Of a stretch of DNA of 5,817 bases, positions 5,041 to 5,817 are shown piece after piece. Every line of letters starts with the position of its first letter. Position 1 is the stretch's first letter. The DNA comes from an uncultured Opitutia bacterium. GTDB taxonomy: Bacteria; Verrucomicrobiota; Verrucomicrobiia; Opitutales; UBA953. The notes under the pieces are model-generated. The model had not been told where the DNA came from. It saw nothing but the letters and a program-made list of their open reading frames with translations, and searched no databases. Made by a program: the position numbers and the translations under genes. The stretch is from positions 1-5,817 of the forward strand of contig CAIVYX010000099.1 of assembly GCA_903910245.1 (NCBI GenBank), written 5' to 3'.

Positions 5041-5817
5041 ATGACATCCCTGACCCGCACCTCCCTGTCCCTGGCGTTCGCGCTGGCGGCCGTGACCGGC
5101 CTCGCTCAAGACGCGACCAAGAAGCCCGACGCCAAGCCCGCCTCGAAGTGGGAAGCGATGGACTACGGCCGCTTCCTCTCGGCCTCGATCGACAACACCC
5201 AAGGCAAGAGCCCCTTCGATCAGAAAGGCTGCGCCGCCAACAAGGCCGTGCTGGTGAACCTCGGCAACCGCGAAGCCGGTTACGCCTTCGACACTGAAAC
5301 GCTCCGTGGTGCCGGAGCTTGGACCGGTGGATGGATGCAGACCAAGGGCGTCGCCTTTGACGGTAAGCACGGGCCGAACCCCGGCCCCGCGGTCGGTGCC
5401 AAGGTATTCTTCGAAACCAACCCCGGCCCCGGCTGGAGCTTCAATGGCACTTTCAACGAGACCCGCACCCTGCCCAAGGGCCCCGAAGGCGTGATGGCTA
5501 AGATCGCGCTCGGACCGCTCCCGCGCGAACACGCCAAGTATCAAGGCCTCTACCTCCACGGCGACCGCGTCGTCTTTGCCTACAGCGTCGGCTCCGCCGA
5601 AGTGCTCGAAAGCGCCGAGATGGAAAACGTAGGCGGCACCATCGTGCTCTCCCGCTCCTTCACCGTCGTGAAGGGCGAACTCGATTCCTCCGTCCGCCTC
5701 CTCGATCTCCCCTACGGCGGCAAGGTCGACCTCGCCGACGGCGCCAACGCGATCGTGCGCGTCGAGATTCCCCTCCCGCCTGAACCCGCCGCCGGCAAGA
5801 AGGCCGACCAGAAGGCC
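5041..5817 (+). CDS. DUF6797 domain protein, exported, 3' end outside window
   Basis: The reading frame is open for 259 codons from ATG 5041 and runs off the right edge. Residues 1-22 look like a signal peptide (MTSLTR, a hydrophobic alanine/leucine stretch, likely cleavage after GLA), followed by a charged Lys/Asp/Pro linker. WEAMDYGRFLSASI (37-50), YAFDTETLRGAGAWTGGW (81-98) and GVAFDGKHGPNPGP (103-116) match the DUF6797 domain as I recall it from Planctomycetes and Verrucomicrobia. In that family the domain usually leads a long periplasmic protein carrying a c-type heme domain (CxxCH) and a sugar-dehydrogenase-like propeller. None of those later parts is in view, so a redox role is inferred. 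Only one cysteine (C64) is seen. No ribosome-binding sequence precedes the start; the upstream bases are C-rich. A later start is unlikely because it would lose the signal peptide. Confidence 0.82.
   Translation, partial: MTSLTRTSLSLAFALAAVTGLAQDATKKPDAKPASKWEAMDYGRFLSASIDNTQGKSPFDQKGCAANKAVLVNLGNREAGYAFDTETLRGAGAWTGGWMQTKGVAFDGKHGPNPGPAVGAKVFFETNPGPGWSFNGTFNETRTLPKGPEGVMAKIALGPLPREHAKYQGLYLHGDRVVFAYSVGSAEVLESAEMENVGGTIVLSRSFTVVKGELDSSVRLLDLPYGGKVDLADGANAIVRVEIPLPPEPAAGKKADQKA

Noticed and set aside
4969..5559. Minus-strand open frame of 196 codons
   Set aside because: It is antisense to the DUF6797 gene, which has a signal peptide and family motifs; no domain is visible in the minus frame.

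Overview
The window looks like part of a GC-rich chromosome from a Verrucomicrobiota bacterium, perhaps of the Opitutales type. This is an inference. It rests on two protein families common in Verrucomicrobiota and Planctomycetes (a DUF3472 protein and a DUF6797 protein), on a Gram-negative TonB-dependent outer-membrane receptor, and on the absence of a convincing Shine-Dalgarno sequence before any of the five genes. No plasmid, phage, transposase, CRISPR or RNA gene was recognised.

Layout. 78-1754 (+) encodes a secreted DUF3472 protein with two related N-terminal beta-rich modules. It converges on 1798-3639 (-), a 613-residue BtuB-like TonB-dependent receptor. The 43-base gap between their stop codons, plus the ends of both genes, is packed with three partly overlapping perfect hairpins. 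The receptor is divergent from 3743-4201 (+), a small protein made of two ACT domains. Their shared 103-base spacer is AT-rich on the receptor side and holds two inverted repeats. Next come 4360-4812 (+), a gamma-glutamylcyclotransferase-like protein, and 5041 to the right edge (+), the exported N-terminal part of a DUF6797 protein whose remainder lies outside the window.

The most distinctive non-coding signal is a pair of imperfect palindromes built from short tandem repeats. 4206-4301 carries four 7-base units of consensus GAGTATN facing four similar units in inverted orientation. 4836-4952 carries three 8-base units with a GTTGA core facing four inverted ones. Each begins just after a stop codon, and together they bracket the cyclotransferase gene. 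They share a design but not a sequence, and look like intergenic REP-like or MITE-like elements, or elaborate 3'-end structures.

The genes do not form an obvious pathway. The receptor should import a scarce ligand such as a corrinoid or a metal chelate, the ACT protein probably senses an amino acid, and the DUF3472 and DUF6797 proteins are exported, perhaps for polysaccharide or sugar metabolism. The two last roles are family-level guesses. I do not see a clear new multi-gene system. The repeat-array palindromes are the best candidates for something undescribed.
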